A DNA stretch of 64,000 bases from an uncultured Bacteroidia bacterium (GCA_902789395.1 CADANY010000011.1:46797-110796); one strand, 5' to 3'. Positions 1 to 9,112 are shown, counted from the stretch's first letter. A program made the numbers and translations. The notes: generated by a model from the letters alone, not told the origin.

Positions 1-270
1 TTTAACTTAAAGAATACCGGCCCAGAAGCGAGGCCTTTTGGTGCCTCCGAAAACGAGTCCCCCTTGAGAATCAAACGACTATAACGGGAAAGGATGGAAA
101 AAACCACTCTTCCCCGTTAATAAGCTATTTTAATAAGAAATTCCCTTCTCCCAGAATCCCCTTCCGGACGGATCGAGCCTAACCGCTCTTCCGACAAAAC
201 CTTACCTGCCCCTTCCCTTCCCCGCTCTTATCATAATTTCTTCCGTACCGATAAAAAATGCAGAAACGCG
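1..270. other. Non-coding flank, nothing recognised
   Basis: No convincing reading frame, RNA gene or strong hairpin is visible. The stretch lies downstream of the stop codon of the minus-strand gene that ends at 271. It is pyrimidine-rich on the plus strand and has no T-run terminator that I can define. Confidence 0.5.
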
Positions 271-735
271 CTAAACGATCGCGGCAATTTTCTCGAGCCA
301 GATGGCGTCGATTTCGTCGAAGGAATCGAGGCGGTCGCTGTCGATGTCAAGGACTGCGGTGACAACGCCGTCACGGATAAGCGGAACAACGATTTCGCTC
401 TTCGATGCACTGCTGCAGGCGATATGACCCGGGAAAAGTTCGACATCCGGGACGATGACCGTCGCAGCCCGTTCCCAGGCCGTTCCGCAGACCCCCTTCC
501 CGAACGGGATATGCATGCACGCGACGGGGCCCTGGAAGGGGCCGAGGATCAGCTCCCGTCCCCGGACCTTCACGCCCGGATCATCCGCGACCCGGTAGAA
601 TCCCGTCCACCAGAATCCGAACGCCTGGTGGATCGCGGCCGCGGCGTTGGCCATCCTCGCAACCCAGTCTTCCTCTCCTTCAAGGAGAGCCTTAATCTGC
701 TCAAGCAGAAGCGAATACTTTTCCGTCTTTTCCAT
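271..735 (-). CDS. msrC: Free methionine-(R)-sulfoxide reductase (GAF domain, fRMsr)
   Basis: This 154-aa single GAF-domain protein matches the length of the fRMsr family, which reduces free Met-R-SO in the cytoplasm using thioredoxin. The three redox cysteines are C73 (VACMHI), C83 (GVCGTAW) and C107 (HIACSSASKSE). Their spacing of 10 and 24 residues equals that of the E. coli enzyme (C84/C94/C118). The motifs GPFQGP and SKSEIVVP line the substrate pocket in this family. The gene is divergent from queD and separated from it by about 60 nt. The family call is firm. Reductase activity is inferred from the conserved cysteines. Confidence 0.9.
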   Translation of the reverse strand: MEKTEKYSLLLEQIKALLEGEEDWVARMANAAAAIHQAFGFWWTGFYRVADDPGVKVRGRELILGPFQGPVACMHIPFGKGVCGTAWERAATVIVPDVELFPGHIACSSASKSEIVVPLIRDGVVTAVLDIDSDRLDSFDEIDAIWLEKIAAIV

Positions 736-773
736 ATCGTCCGCTAAAATACGAATAATCCGCGCAATTTTGC

Positions 774-781
774 TATTTTTG
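774..781 (+). promoter_or_regulatory. Promoter -7 box of queD
   Basis: TATTTTTG matches the Bacteroidota TAnnTTTG box. It lies 16 nt upstream of the queD ATG at 797. No good TTTG box is visible at the expected distance upstream. Confidence 0.55.
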
Positions 782-796
782 CAGGGAAATTCAGCA

Positions 797-1135
797 ATGA
801 CTATGTACTACGTTTGCAAAAGACTCGAAATATCCGCCGCCCACAGCCTCATGCTCTCCTATGAAAGCAAGTGTGAGGCGATGCACGGCCACAACTGGAT
901 CGTCAAGATCTACTGCAAGTCCGAGACCCTGAACCAGGACGGGATGGTGACCGACTTCACCCTGATCAAACGCGAGATCTCCGGTGCGCTGGACCATAAG
1001 AACCTGAACGATGTTCTCCCCTTCAACCCCACCGCCGAGAATATCGCGCGCTGGATCTGTGACCATGTCGAGAACGCCTATCGCGTCGAGGTCTGGGAGT
1101 CCGAGATGAACATGGCCGCTTACGAACGCGACTGA
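797..1135 (+). CDS. queD: 6-carboxytetrahydropterin synthase QueD
   Basis: This 112-aa PTPS-family enzyme converts 7,8-dihydroneopterin triphosphate to 6-carboxy-5,6,7,8-tetrahydropterin, the second step of queuosine precursor synthesis. The zinc ligands are H16, H30 and H32 (AHS and HGHN). The catalytic Cys is C26 in KCEAMHGHN, and DHKNLND and the Glu in WESEMNMA complete the active site. The reading frame is open further upstream, but the conserved N-terminus begins at MTMYYVCKRLE, so 797 (or the ATG at 803) is the start, just after the promoter box. The stop overlaps the queE start (TGATG), indicating coupled translation. Confidence 0.93.
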   Translation: MTMYYVCKRLEISAAHSLMLSYESKCEAMHGHNWIVKIYCKSETLNQDGMVTDFTLIKREISGALDHKNLNDVLPFNPTAENIARWICDHVENAYRVEVWESEMNMAAYERD

Positions 1136-1710
1136 TGTACCGGGTCAACGAAATATTCTGCAGCCTCCAGGGCGAAGGCTTCTGGACCGGAACCCCGATC
1201 GTCTTCATTCGCATGAGCGGGTGCAACCTGGCGTGTCCGTTCTGCGACACAGACCATCGTAATTTCCTGGAAATGAGCGCAGAAGATATTATCAACCGCG
1301 CCCGGGAAGAGGGTCCCGGGATTGATCGCGTCTGCCTTACCGGCGGCGAACCGTCCCTGCAAGCCGATCCGGCCCTCATCGAAGCCCTCCATGCTGCCGG
1401 TTTCCGGATCCATATCGAGACCAACGGAACCCGCCCCCTTCCGAAAGGCATTGACTGGATTACGCTGAGCCCCAAGGAAGACGTCCCCGGTCAGAAAGGC
1501 GACGGAACGGTCGTCCTTCGGGAGGCCGACGAGGTCAAACTCGTCTATCTCGGAAACAGTGCCATTGAAAAATGGGCCGCCTTCCCTGCACGGTGGCACT
1601 TCCTCCAGCCCTGCTCCTGCAGCAACACGGCTGAGACTATCTCTTACATCCTCTCCCACCCCGCCTGGCGCCTCTCCCTCCAGACCCACAAATACCTCGA
1701 CATCCAATAA
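1135..1710 (+). CDS. queE: 7-carboxy-7-deazaguanine synthase QueE
   Basis: This 191-aa radical SAM enzyme contracts the pterin ring of the QueD product to 7-carboxy-7-deazaguanine. The [4Fe-4S] cluster cysteines are C30, C34 and C37 (GCNLACPFCDT, spacing CX3CX2C). LQGEGFWTG near the N-terminus and LTGGEPSLQ are family motifs. The start overlaps the queD stop by one nucleotide, so the two genes form a small operon. No queC or queF is present here, so the pathway must be completed elsewhere in the genome. No preQ1 riboswitch fits the short upstream region. Confidence 0.93.
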   Translation: MYRVNEIFCSLQGEGFWTGTPIVFIRMSGCNLACPFCDTDHRNFLEMSAEDIINRAREEGPGIDRVCLTGGEPSLQADPALIEALHAAGFRIHIETNGTRPLPKGIDWITLSPKEDVPGQKGDGTVVLREADEVKLVYLGNSAIEKWAAFPARWHFLQPCSCSNTAETISYILSHPAWRLSLQTHKYLDIQ

Positions 1711-1734
1711 GCAATCGCTTCCCGTGCAGCGCAT

Positions 1735-1766
1735 ATTGCGTTTTTGATCACAAATAGCTATATTTG
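1735..1766 (+). promoter_or_regulatory. glpA promoter
   Basis: ATTG at 1735-1738 and TATATTTG at 1759-1766 are separated by 20 nt, as expected for the Bacteroidota housekeeping sigma. The glpA ATG follows 30 nt downstream at 1797. Confidence 0.65.
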
Positions 1767-1796
1767 TTGATTGAATCCAACAGAAACTGCATAATT

Positions 1797-3404
1797 ATGA
1801 GAAAAGACAACGAATTCGATGTCATTATCGTCGGAGGCGGCATTACAGGAGCGGGAACGGCCCGCGACTGTGCGCTCCGCGGACTGAAAGTTCTCCTTGT
1901 CGAACGGCATGACATTGCGACCGGAGCAACGGGACGGAATCACGGCCTCCTTCACTCGGGCGCGCGTTACGCGGTTACAGATAAGGAATCAGCAACCGAA
2001 TGCATAGAAGAGAATATGATCCTCCGCCGGATCGCACGGCACTGTGTCGACGAGACCGACGGATTCTTCATTACCCTTCCGGAGGATGATCTTGCCTATC
2101 AGGCGAAGTTCGTCGAATCCTGTACGGCGGCTGGAATCCGGGCGGAAATCATCGACCCGAAAGAGGCAATCCGCCTCGAGCCTTCGGTCAATCCGGACCT
2201 CATCGGCGCCGTCCGCGTTCCGGACGGTAGCGTCGACCCCTTCCGGCTCTGCTCGGCCAATATGCTTGATGCCAAGCTCCATGGAGCCAAGATTTTGGTC
2301 TACAGCGAAGTAACGGAGTTCATCAAGGAAGGCGACACGATCCGGGGCGTCCGGGTACGCGACAACCGGAGCGGGGAGATCAGCGAATACTATGCCCCCG
2401 TTACCGTCAATGCGGCCGGCATCTGGGGCCACCAAATCGCCGCGATGGCCGGGGCGAATATCGGTATGTTCCCCGCCAAGGGAGCCCTCCTGATCTTTGC
2501 CCACCGGGTCAACAGCATCGTCATCAACCGCTGCCGCAAGCCGGCCAATGCGGACATCCTCGTCCCCGGCGACACGGTCTGCGTCATCGGAACGACCTCC
2601 ACGAAGGTCCCGTTCGAGGAGTGCGACAACATGCACGTCACCCCGGACGAGGTCGACCTGCTCCTGACCGAAGGTGCCAAGCTGGCTCCGGCTCTGGCGA
2701 CGACCCGTATCCTGAGGGCCTACGCCGGCGTCCGGCCGCTCGTCAGCGCCGACAACGATCCGTCCGGCCGTAACATCAGCCGCGGCATCGTTTGCCTGGA
2801 CCATGAGACCCGCGACGGAATCAAGGGCTTTGTCAGCATTACCGGCGGCAAGCTGATGACGTATCGTCTGATGGGCGAGCAGGCAGCCGATCTCGTATGT
2901 AAAAAGCTCAACATCAATAAGAAATGTGAGACTGCAACGCTTCCCCTCCCGGGTTCGGAAGGCGGAAAGACGGAAGAAGTATCTAAGAAGATATGGGCCG
3001 TTCCGAGCGCCCCGCAGAAAGCGGCAGCCGGACGGGCCGGAACCCGTGCGGAAGTCATTCCCCTCAAGAATCCGCTCGACCAGGCGCTTGTCTGCGAGTG
3101 TGAAGAGGTCTCTTCCGGAGAAGTCCGTTACGCGCTGGAGCACCTGGAAGTCGACAACCTCGTTGACCTCCGCCGCCGCACCCGCGTCGGTATGGGTACC
3201 TGCCAGGGTGGGCTCTGCGCCTGCCGGGCAGCAGGGATGATTGCCGAGGCCCGGGGATGTGCCGAAAAGGCCGAAGCCGACCTGAAGGGGTTCATGAACG
3301 AGCGGTGGAAAGGAATGTACCCGATCGCCTGGGGCAATACCCTCCGCGAAGCGGAATATACCCAGTGGGTCTATAATTATGTGATTGGACTTAATGAGCA
3401 GTAA
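1797..3404 (+). CDS. glpA: Anaerobic glycerol-3-phosphate dehydrogenase subunit A
   Basis: This 535-aa FAD-dependent subunit oxidises sn-glycerol 3-phosphate to dihydroxyacetone phosphate. The N-terminus carries the dinucleotide-binding motif GGGITGAG and the family sequence GATGRNHGLLHSGARY. The C-terminus is a BFD-type [2Fe-2S] domain with C433, C435, C469 and C474 (CEC, then CQGGLC). That domain separates GlpA from the aerobic enzyme GlpD. The frame extends upstream to 1764, but the ATG at 1797 starts the conserved region. It is followed 6 nt later by glpB and then glpC. No glycerol kinase or GlpT transporter is adjacent. Confidence 0.94.
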   Translation: MRKDNEFDVIIVGGGITGAGTARDCALRGLKVLLVERHDIATGATGRNHGLLHSGARYAVTDKESATECIEENMILRRIARHCVDETDGFFITLPEDDLAYQAKFVESCTAAGIRAEIIDPKEAIRLEPSVNPDLIGAVRVPDGSVDPFRLCSANMLDAKLHGAKILVYSEVTEFIKEGDTIRGVRVRDNRSGEISEYYAPVTVNAAGIWGHQIAAMAGANIGMFPAKGALLIFAHRVNSIVINRCRKPANADILVPGDTVCVIGTTSTKVPFEECDNMHVTPDEVDLLLTEGAKLAPALATTRILRAYAGVRPLVSADNDPSGRNISRGIVCLDHETRDGIKGFVSITGGKLMTYRLMGEQAADLVCKKLNINKKCETATLPLPGSEGGKTEEVSKKIWAVPSAPQKAAAGRAGTRAEVIPLKNPLDQALVCECEEVSSGEVRYALEHLEVDNLVDLRRRTRVGMGTCQGGLCACRAAGMIAEARGCAEKAEADLKGFMNERWKGMYPIAWGNTLREAEYTQWVYNYVIGLNEQ

Positions 3405-3409
3405 GAGAT

Positions 3410-4615
3410 ATGGAATTTGATGTCGTAATCATCGGAGGCGGACTCGCCGGACTGACCGCCGGTCTCGCCCTCCAGGAAAAAGGAAAACGTACTGCCATCG
3501 TCAGCGCCGGACAGAATGCCCTGCACTTCTCTTCCGGAGCCTTCGGCCTTCTCGATGCCGAAGATCCGCTCCAGGCGGCAAAGGAACTGCCGGAGCATCA
3601 TCCGTACGCCAGGATCGGTGCGGAGAATCTCCCGAAATATACGGAAGCGGCCAAGGCGCTCTTCGGAAAGGCGGGCATCGCACTGAACGGAGAACCGCTG
3701 AAAAACGGCTGGAGGCTGACTCCGCAGGGAGGCCTCAAAAGAGCCTGGATGACGCTCCCGGAAGTCGATATCTTCCCGGACAAGGAAGCCATCAAAGGTC
3801 ATAAGGTCCTGATCGTCAACCTGCTCGGTTATCTTGATTTCAACACCTCCTTCCTGGCCCTCGGGCTTGAGAAGCAAGGGTGCTCCTGCCGTATCGAAAC
3901 CCTCCGGCTCCCGGAGATGGAACGCCTCCGTGAGAACCCGAGCGAGATGCGCTCGGTCAATATCGCCAGGGTGATGGACAGCGCCTGGATCAAGGTCGCA
4001 GCCGAAATCAAGACCCTTGTCAAGGACGAAGACTGGATTATCCTGCCGCTGGTTTTCGGTCTGAAGGATGCGACCGTTCCCGACCGGATCCGCGAGGCGG
4101 TTCCCGCAAAGGTTCTCTTTGTCGGCACAATGCCTCCTTCCGTCCCCGGCATGCGGACGCAGATGCAGCTGAAAAAGGCCTACGAAGCCCTCGGCGGCAC
4201 GTTCCTGATGGGCGACGAGGCGATCTCGGCAAAGACCGAAGGGAGCCGCGTCCTCTCCGTTTCGACCCGTAATCTCGGGGAAGTCAAGGCCGCGGAGTTC
4301 GTCCTCGCGACCGGCAGCTATTTCAGCAAAGGCATCGCCTCGGATATGAACCATGTCTTCGAACCTATCTTCGGGGCCGATGTGCTCCTGGACGAAGGCC
4401 GCAGCGCCTGGTATGATCCCGATTTCTTCTCCCCGCAGGCCTTCCTCTCTTACGGTGTGGCTACGGACGGACAGTTCCGGGTCCTGAAAGACCAGGCCCC
4501 CATGGACAATCTCCATGCGATCGGATCCGTTCTCGGCGGGGCCCGCTCCCTGGAACTGGGATGCGGGGCCGGCGTCGCGATCCTCACGGCCCTTTCAGTT
4601 GCAGAAACGATTTAA
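3410..4615 (+). CDS. glpB: Anaerobic glycerol-3-phosphate dehydrogenase subunit B
   Basis: This 401-aa flavoprotein is the second subunit of the GlpABC complex and is thought to carry electrons from GlpA to the iron-sulfur subunit GlpC. It begins with a Rossmann FAD-binding motif (VVIIGGGLAGLTAG) and contains the family segment ALHFSSGAFGLL. The C-terminus has the second FAD contact region (AIGSVLGGARSLELGCGAGVAI). Start and length fit GlpB. It lies 6 nt after glpA and 11 nt before glpC, so the three are co-transcribed. Confidence 0.92.
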   Translation: MEFDVVIIGGGLAGLTAGLALQEKGKRTAIVSAGQNALHFSSGAFGLLDAEDPLQAAKELPEHHPYARIGAENLPKYTEAAKALFGKAGIALNGEPLKNGWRLTPQGGLKRAWMTLPEVDIFPDKEAIKGHKVLIVNLLGYLDFNTSFLALGLEKQGCSCRIETLRLPEMERLRENPSEMRSVNIARVMDSAWIKVAAEIKTLVKDEDWIILPLVFGLKDATVPDRIREAVPAKVLFVGTMPPSVPGMRTQMQLKKAYEALGGTFLMGDEAISAKTEGSRVLSVSTRNLGEVKAAEFVLATGSYFSKGIASDMNHVFEPIFGADVLLDEGRSAWYDPDFFSPQAFLSYGVATDGQFRVLKDQAPMDNLHAIGSVLGGARSLELGCGAGVAILTALSVAETI

Positions 4616-4626
4616 ACCAGCGGAAG

Positions 4627-5844
4627 ATGACACTACAAGAATATACCTCCAGCGCCCACAATTTCGAGGAGTGCATGAAATGTACGGTCTGTACGGCCTA
4701 TTGCCCGGTCGTCCCGGCCAATCCGAAATATCCCGGACCGAAACAGGCCGGTCCGGACGGGGAACGTCTCCGTCTGAAGGATCCTTTCTTCTTTGAAGAG
4801 ACCCTCAAATATTGCCTGAACTGCAAACGGTGCGAAGTCGCCTGCCCGTCCGGGGTCAAGGTCGCGGACATCATCCAGGCCGCCCGGATCCGCTACAGCA
4901 AGTCCAAGCCGAAGCTCCGCGACCGGATCCTCGCCAGCACCGATTTCATGGGCACGCTGGCCCGTCCCTTCGCCCCGGTCGTCAACGGCATGACCGGTCT
5001 CGGCGCGACAAAAGCCGTCCTTGATGCGACGATGGCGATCGACAAGCACCGGACCTTCCCGAAATATTCCTTCAAGGGCTTTGAGAGCTGGTTCAGGAAG
5101 AACGCTCCCGACCAGACCCGTTTCCCGGAGCAGGTTTCCTATTTCCATGGCTGCTATGTCAACTATAACTTCCCGCAGCTCGGAAAGGACTTCGTCAAGG
5201 TCATGAATGCCGCCGGAATCGGCGTCAACCTCCTCGACAAGGAGAAATGCTGCGGCGTCGCGATGATCTCGAACGGAATGATCGACGGTGCGAAAAAGCA
5301 CGCTGCGCACAATGTTGCAGTCCTCGGCAAGGCGGTCGATGCGGGGAGAAAGATTCTGACGACTTCCTCGACCTGTACCTTCACAATGCGGGACGAGTAT
5401 CCGGAACTGCTCGGGATCGACAACAGCAAGGTCCGCGACGAGATTACCCTCGCGACCCGCTATCTCTACGAGAGGATCTCATCCGGCGAAGTCAAGCTGA
5501 AATTCAAGAAGGATTACCACGCGAAGATTGCCTACCACACGCCGTGCCACATGGAAAAACTCGGCTGGGGCGTCTATTCGGTCGAACTCCTGAAGATGAT
5601 CCCGGGGGTGGAATTCACCCTCCTCGACAGCAACTGCTGCGGCATCGCGGGGACCTACGGATTCAAGAAAGAGAACTACGAAGTCTCCCAGGCTATCGGA
5701 AAGCCGCTCTTTGACCAGATCGCCCGCGTCGCTCCGGACTTTGTCGCCTGCGACTGCGAGACCTGCAAGTGGCAGATCGAGATGTCAACAGGGCTTCAGG
5801 TAAAGAATCCGATTTCGATCCTCGCTGAAGCCCTGGATATCTGA
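4627..5844 (+). CDS. glpC: Anaerobic glycerol-3-phosphate dehydrogenase subunit C
   Basis: This 405-aa iron-sulfur subunit links the dehydrogenase to the membrane quinone pool. It has two ferredoxin-type 4Fe-4S motifs near the N-terminus, the first with C16, C19, C22 and C26 (CMKCTVCTAYCP) and the second CLNCKRCEVACP. Two CCG domains follow (EKCCGVAM and SNCCGIAGTYG), as in heterodisulfide reductase-like proteins. The frame is open from 4561 inside glpB, but the ATG at 4627, after the glpB stop, begins the conserved N-terminus. The convergent next gene ends one base away, with no obvious terminator. Confidence 0.93.
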   Translation: MTLQEYTSSAHNFEECMKCTVCTAYCPVVPANPKYPGPKQAGPDGERLRLKDPFFFEETLKYCLNCKRCEVACPSGVKVADIIQAARIRYSKSKPKLRDRILASTDFMGTLARPFAPVVNGMTGLGATKAVLDATMAIDKHRTFPKYSFKGFESWFRKNAPDQTRFPEQVSYFHGCYVNYNFPQLGKDFVKVMNAAGIGVNLLDKEKCCGVAMISNGMIDGAKKHAAHNVAVLGKAVDAGRKILTTSSTCTFTMRDEYPELLGIDNSKVRDEITLATRYLYERISSGEVKLKFKKDYHAKIAYHTPCHMEKLGWGVYSVELLKMIPGVEFTLLDSNCCGIAGTYGFKKENYEVSQAIGKPLFDQIARVAPDFVACDCETCKWQIEMSTGLQVKNPISILAEALDI

Positions 5845-5845
5845 T

Positions 5846-6733
5846 TTATTTCATTTTGTTTAAGATCCTTCTCCTCAGACCCGGGGAGAGGGATAGCTCA
5901 CATTCTTTGTCCGCCTGGTCAAGCCACTGGAGGGCAAGCGGATAGTTTCCGAGCATATAGCAGGCGGTCGCGATATCATACGCGGCGCAGGCTCTCCGCT
6001 CGGGATTATTCGTTTTAAGGAGCCCCGTCCATAGTTTGATCGCATCGGCCCAACGGAACTCGTATGCGGCCTGGGAAGGGGTATCCCAGTCGTCTGTCAG
6101 GTTCTCATAGTAATAGAGGGAATACTGCTCGGTCTGCCAGGTCGAAACGAAGTTGCCCGTCGATTTGCGTCCGACCTCGGCCGCCAGCTCCGGCATCGCC
6201 TTCCAGACGGCCTCCGTCATCTTCTCCTTCGTGAAGGACTGTTCCGGGGTCAACGGTGTCTTGACGGCAGTAGAACCGTTGAAAGAGAGCACATTATCGC
6301 TCTTGTCCATCGAATCGTAGGCGTAGAGCCTGAGTTTGAAGGGCAGTGCTGCTGAGTTCTCCCCTGCCATCACGTCCCCGAATTCCGGGGTATCAAAAAC
6401 AAAGACGACATCGCTGCCGGTTTCCATAATCAGGTTCTGCAGGCGTTCCTTCGAGGAAAGGTTCGTATCGGCAGGCGTGCTGAAAAGGGTAATCAGCTGC
6501 TGTCCGCCGAAATAGTCTTCCTCGAGGGTCTCGGAGAACCCGGCGGCTACATTCCGCAGGAAAAGCGTATCCCGGGTATTCCCGTTGTCCGCATAAACGA
6601 CTGAAAAGGTCTTCCGGCCGAGGTCCAGCCCCGAGCGGGAAGGATGCCTCATCTCGATATTCATCGTAAACGTCTCCGGAGAGCAGGCGGCCAGGATGAG
6701 GGCCGCGGCGATGAGGATAAAGTTTCTTCTCAT
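5846..6733 (-). CDS. DUF6340-type lipoprotein with C-terminal helical repeats
   Basis: This 295-aa predicted lipoprotein has a short signal peptide ending in the lipobox LAAC, with C17 as the lipidation site. The middle (VLVVFVFDTPEFG-like region around residues 85-130) resembles the Bacteroidales DUF6340 family. The C-terminal third (AAYEFRWADAIKLWTGLL and ACAAYDIATACYMLG) reads like TPR helices. Its function is unknown. It is the last gene of the minus-strand run that begins with nusB and lies 12 nt after rimO. The family name is from recollection of sequence character, so it is moderately sure. Confidence 0.7.
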   Translation of the reverse strand: MRRNFILIAAALILAACSPETFTMNIEMRHPSRSGLDLGRKTFSVVYADNGNTRDTLFLRNVAAGFSETLEEDYFGGQQLITLFSTPADTNLSSKERLQNLIMETGSDVVFVFDTPEFGDVMAGENSAALPFKLRLYAYDSMDKSDNVLSFNGSTAVKTPLTPEQSFTKEKMTEAVWKAMPELAAEVGRKSTGNFVSTWQTEQYSLYYYENLTDDWDTPSQAAYEFRWADAIKLWTGLLKTNNPERRACAAYDIATACYMLGNYPLALQWLDQADKECELSLSPGLRRRILNKMK

Positions 6734-6745
6734 GGTATCGTGTTA

Positions 6746-8059
6746 TTACAAAGGTTCTGCGGTCAGGTCATATTCGTCCGCCGCGGTGATCCGCACTTCA
6801 ATGAATTCTCCGACCATCGAGTACGGTTCGACCCCATCGAATGCCGAGGAATCATACCGTACCAGAATCTCGCCGTCTACCTCCGGGCTTTCAAACTCGC
6901 TCCGGCAGACGAAGACCCCGTCGTTGAAATCATCGATAAGGACTTTTTCGACCGTACCGATCCGGGATTGGTTGAATGCAAATGAAATGCCACGCTGCAG
7001 CTCCATCAGCCGGGAAAGCCGGTTTTTCTTGGTGCGGGCCGTCACGGAGTCCTTGAAATGCTCCGCTCCGTAGGTCCCCTCTTCTTCCGAGTACGGGAAG
7101 GCGCCCATCCGCTCGAAACGGGCCTCAGCAACAAAATCGAGGAGTTCCGAGAACTCCTTGGGGCCTTCGCCGGGATGCCCGACGATGAGGGTAGTCCGCA
7201 GGACGACACCCGGAACCTTCTCCCGCATCTTCCGGATCAGTTCCCGGGTCCATGCTCCGGTGACGTGCCGGTGCATGTTGTCGAGGACCTTGTCGGAGAT
7301 GTGCTGGAGGGGAATGTCCATATAACGGCAGACCTTCGGATTGGAGGCCATCTCGTCGAGGACATCATCCGGGAAGTCCGCCGGATAGGAATAGTGGATC
7401 CGGATCCATTCGATTCCCTCGACGGCGGAAAGCCGGCGGAGGAGTTCCGCGAGGGCACGGCGCTTATAGAGGTCGAGGCCGTAGAAGGTCGTATCCTGGG
7501 CGATCAGGACCAGTTCCCGAACGCCTTCGGCAGCAAGGCTTTCTGCCTCATGGACAAGCACTTCCATAGGGACCGAGCGGTGCGCGCCCCGGATCAGCGG
7601 GATGGCGCAGTAGGAGCAGCGCCGGTCGCAGCCTTCGGATATTTTCAGGAAGGCATAGGGATGCTGTCCGTCCGTCCGGACTCTCAGGTGGGACTTTGTG
7701 GCGTCAGGCTCGCAGCCGAGCGCCCGGATCAGGGGATCCAGGTCCCGGGCTCCGAACCAGGCGTCGACTTCGGGAATCAGCTCGGGCATCTCGTCGCTGT
7801 AACGCTGCGAGAGGCAGCCGAAGACGAAGATCTTTCCGATCTCCCCGGCGGCCTTCCTGGCGGCGCTTTGGAGAATAACCTGGATCGATTGTTCCTTGGC
7901 GTCTCCGATAAAACCGCAGGTGTTGATCAACTGGATGTCGACCGGTACGGTCTCCCCTTCCGGAATGATTTCGTAATCATTACGGAGCTGGTAGAGAAGG
8001 TGTTCCGTATCGACAGTGTTTTTGGAGCACCCCAGCGTTATGACCTGCAGGGTCCTCAT
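6746..8059 (-). CDS. rimO: Ribosomal protein uS12 methylthiotransferase RimO
   Basis: This 437-aa radical SAM enzyme adds a methylthio group to the conserved Asp of ribosomal protein S12. The N-terminal UPF0004 domain holds the auxiliary-cluster cysteines C11 (LGCSKN), C48 (NTCGF) and C82 (FGCLSQR). The radical SAM cluster cysteines are C144, C148 and C151 (GCDRRCSYC). A C-terminal TRAM-like region ends the protein. LGCSKNTVDTE favours RimO over MiaB. The start overlaps the preceding DUF5606 gene by 4 nt. Confidence 0.95.
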   Translation of the reverse strand: MRTLQVITLGCSKNTVDTEHLLYQLRNDYEIIPEGETVPVDIQLINTCGFIGDAKEQSIQVILQSAARKAAGEIGKIFVFGCLSQRYSDEMPELIPEVDAWFGARDLDPLIRALGCEPDATKSHLRVRTDGQHPYAFLKISEGCDRRCSYCAIPLIRGAHRSVPMEVLVHEAESLAAEGVRELVLIAQDTTFYGLDLYKRRALAELLRRLSAVEGIEWIRIHYSYPADFPDDVLDEMASNPKVCRYMDIPLQHISDKVLDNMHRHVTGAWTRELIRKMREKVPGVVLRTTLIVGHPGEGPKEFSELLDFVAEARFERMGAFPYSEEEGTYGAEHFKDSVTARTKKNRLSRLMELQRGISFAFNQSRIGTVEKVLIDDFNDGVFVCRSEFESPEVDGEILVRYDSSAFDGVEPYSMVGEFIEVRITAADEYDLTAEPL

Positions 8060-8490
8060 GCCTCTTCGGCCGGGGTTTCCTCTTCCGCAGCTTCGGGATC
8101 CGTAAACTCGAGAGAGGCGAAGCGCTTGATCTCGTTGTACCAGTCGACGACTTTTTTCATGTGGGAGACATAGAAACGGTCGGCGTCATAGTCCGGAACA
8201 GCCTTGGCAAAAAGGGCCTTGAGCTCTTCGGGAGCAGCCTTGGAGGTAGGAGCTTCCGCGTCGCCGAGAACCTCGTGGAGCTTCTCGAATACCTGCTGGA
8301 GTTTCATCTCGCCTTCTTCGGTATAGATCGAAATATCGGCAAGGGTCGTGATTTTGCTCTTGAAATCGAAAAGCGTGCGTTTTTTGTCGGAGAAAGCTTC
8401 GACGATGGCGCCGCTGCGGGACTGGGCGATATAGTGGAAGAGCCCGTGCTGTCCGGAGACGGAAAGCGTCTTGGTAAGGTCTGTTTTCAT
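8056..8490 (-). CDS. DUF5606 domain protein
   Basis: This 144-aa protein of unknown function matches the Bacteroidota DUF5606 family (conserved start LTKTLSVSGQHGLFHYIAQS). It has a positively charged N-terminal domain, a helical segment, and an acidic Glu/Ala/Pro tail (EAAEEETPAEEA) that is probably disordered. No signal peptide or membrane segment is seen, so it is probably cytoplasmic. The frame extends upstream to 8556, but the conserved start MKTDLTKTLS is at 8490, after the coaE stop. It is translationally coupled to rimO by a 4-nt overlap. Confidence 0.85.
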   Translation of the reverse strand: MKTDLTKTLSVSGQHGLFHYIAQSRSGAIVEAFSDKKRTLFDFKSKITTLADISIYTEEGEMKLQQVFEKLHEVLGDAEAPTSKAAPEELKALFAKAVPDYDADRFYVSHMKKVVDWYNEIKRFASLEFTDPEAAEEETPAEEA

Positions 8491-8506
8491 ATCGTGTAAA
8501 GTATGT

Positions 8507-9112
8507 TTAAGGATGCAAATATAGCAAATCTTCGTCAAATAGGTAGCGGAAGGCACGGTCGACGGAGCGGTGAAGTTCCTCGAGGGTTCCTTCGTTACGG
8601 ATAATCAGGTCGACTTTCGATAGGTCGAAAGATTGGGCCCGCATGCGGGCAAGGATGGCCTCCGGGGCTGCTCCGTCCCTGGCTGAAGCTCTCCGGAGCC
8701 TGACTTCTTCGGGCGCATCGACAAGGACGGCCTTGTCGTAGAGGTCGTCGAAAAGGGGCTTGGAGAGGATGATGGCCGATTCGAGAATGACAAGCGGAGC
8801 CTCTCCCTGCCGGGAGCGCCATGCGAGAAAATCGGCATGGACAAGCGGATGGACAATCGATTCGAGCCCTGCGAGGGCACGGGGGTCGGAAAAGATGACC
8901 GAGGAGAGCTTTTTCCGGTCCAGGCTACCACTTTCCGTCCGGAGCGGGAGCCCGAACAGCGCCTCCAGCTTTCCGACCAGGGCCGGATCGCTGTCGTACA
9001 GGCCTTTCGTCCGGGAATCCGTATCATAGACGGGAATGCCCTTTGAGGCCAGATAGGCCGTAACGGTGGACTTTCCGCTGCCGATTCCTCCTGTTACTGC
9101 GACGGTCTTCAT
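8507..9112 (-). CDS. coaE: Dephospho-CoA kinase
   Basis: This 201-aa P-loop kinase phosphorylates the 3'-hydroxyl of dephospho-CoA, the last step of coenzyme A synthesis. The ATP-binding loop is GGIGSGKST at residues 8-16. VYDTDSRTKGLY and the segment HPLVHADFLAWR match the family. The ATG at 9112 overlaps the ybbR stop by one base (TGATG). The in-frame GTG at 9115 is an unlikely alternative. Confidence 0.93.
   Translation of the reverse strand: MKTVAVTGGIGSGKSTVTAYLASKGIPVYDTDSRTKGLYDSDPALVGKLEALFGLPLRTESGSLDRKKLSSVIFSDPRALAGLESIVHPLVHADFLAWRSRQGEAPLVILESAIILSKPLFDDLYDKAVLVDAPEEVRLRRASARDGAAPEAILARMRAQSFDLSKVDLIIRNEGTLEELHRSVDRAFRYLFDEDLLYLHP

Noticed and set aside
735..797. preQ1 riboswitch before queD
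   Set aside because: The leader after the promoter box is only about 10 nt, too short for an aptamer.
1989..3143. Long antisense reading frame inside glpA
   Set aside because: It is opposite to a clear glpA frame, has no recognisable motifs and reflects high-GC antisense openness.
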